From positions 3,224,001-3,288,000 of the forward strand of contig CM038923.1 of assembly GCA_021904315.1 (NCBI GenBank): a DNA stretch of 64,000 nucleotides, read 5' to 3'. Under the pieces are notes generated by a model, which saw nothing but the letters and a program-made list of their open reading frames with translations, did no database searches and was not told where the DNA came from. The translations under genes were made by a program, and so were the position numbers. This DNA comes from Sphagnum magellanicum. Its lineage: Eukaryota > Streptophyta > Sphagnopsida > Sphagnales > Sphagnaceae. Shown piece by piece: positions 63,263 through 64,000 of the stretch (its first letter is position 1; each line of letters opens with the position of its first letter).

Positions 63263-63832
63263 GTTTTCTTCTTCCTCTTCATGTTTTCTTTTTTGCTCTT
63301 TTGCTTTTGGTGTTTAGAGAAAATTTGTTCGATTTGCATTTCTAATGACATAAAGATCGTTATTGATTTGGTTAAGGAATGAAGAAAATATTAAAATTTG
63401 CAATGGTATGTAAGCTTGTGTTCAATGTTGGGTGGTTCAAAGTACCTAATATCTAATTATTAATTGACTAAAACAACAACTTCCTATAATAATTAACTAG
63501 TAATGATCTTCATAAAAAGATTAGATTTCATTTATTGTAATGATATTAATAAAATTAATAGATTAATTATTTGAAGATTACATTAACCATAAAGATTGGG
63601 ACAAATACATACATTAATTTAATAAAATTATTATTTTCAAGTGTTAAATTATAATTAATTCTAAGCTAGGCTAGTTATATTTTTATAATTTTTATAATTA
63701 GTAATATTATAATATGATCCTAATTTACGCTAATAATCAGTAGTTAATTCCCACTAATTAATTTAGCATACATGGTGCTTAAGCTTGGTTAAATTAAGGC
63801 TAATCATCTCAAATTAAATAAATGTCTAATGT
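62938..63832. repeat. Direct repeat pair ~830 bp apart
   Basis: ACATGGTGCTTAGGCTTCAT near 62,940 and ACATGGTGCTTAAGCTTGGT near 63,769, each followed by AATTAAATAAATGTCTAA-like sequence, match over about 65 bp. Could be ends of an element or duplicated flanks. Sequence after 63,262 contains no gene. Confidence 0.55.
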
Positions 63833-64000
63833 GACACTTAAAGTACACTTAAAGCTAAGCCATGAGGCACTTAAGCTAGAACTAATTGGACCATGTTTAA
63901 ACCTTTGGTGCATGCCATTTGTGCAAGTACGTAATATTTCAAAAAACATCATTTAATATTTAATTAATTAATAAGTTCACAATTCAAATTAATGAATAAT

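Noticed and set aside
1-64000. LTR retrotransposon with gag-pol
   Set aside because: No protease, integrase or RT of the Ty1/copia or Ty3/gypsy type and no long direct repeats were recognised; the only RT is of LINE type.
1-64000. tRNA, rRNA or organellar insertions
   Set aside because: No GGTTCGAATCC-type T-loop with a matching acceptor stem and no rRNA core sequences were recognised by eye; a tRNA or rRNA scan would decide.

Overview
The window reads as nuclear DNA of a land plant, probably a bryophyte or another early-diverging lineage. Genes have many introns with GT..AG borders. Intergenic DNA is very AT-rich and full of decayed transposons, minisatellites and homopolymer tracts. The best taxonomic clue is an NLR immune-receptor gene (NB-ARC plus LRR) whose N-terminal domain is an alpha/beta hydrolase. 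This HNL architecture is known mainly from liverworts and other bryophytes. Species cannot be fixed from sequence alone.

Layout. (1) 1-5,663, minus: the 5' two thirds of a class VIII myosin motor gene (15 coding exons, 716 codons, running off the left edge). Its CpG-containing leader/promoter lies at about 5.7-7.8 kb, followed by a G tract and a ~271-bp tandem repeat. (2) 8.7-43.3 kb: gene-poor, AT-rich DNA holding hAT transposase remains (12.5-13.05 kb), a ~3-kb structure with ~0.7-kb inverted arms (17.6-20.7 kb), a broken LINE (25.4-28.3 kb, minus), a small inverted-repeat element (29.2 kb) and a CACTA-like non-autonomous element (35.6-37.8 kb). (3) 43.9-49.2 kb, minus: the HNL gene. Its LRR exon is a 72-bp repeat array that hits an in-frame stop and then decays. 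(4) 49.2-54.9 kb: a block visibly richer in GC, with the presumed HNL promoter, three MITE-like elements, two inverted copies of an unrecognised exon-like segment, and an intronless, 5'-truncated pseudogene of an ANP/NPK1-type MAPKKK. (5) 55-64 kb: minisatellites and satellites, several in inverted orientation, with no gene recognised.

The myosin (cytoskeletal motor) and the HNL (immune receptor) share strand but show no functional link. The MAPKKK copy is a non-functional fossil. The most unusual points are the hydrolase-NLR and its apparent decay, a triplicated exon fragment and a telomere-repeat insertion inside myosin introns, the duplicated unknown exon pair next to the MITE cluster, and the long inverted-repeat element at 17.6-20.7 kb. 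I found no bacterial, organellar or CRISPR features.
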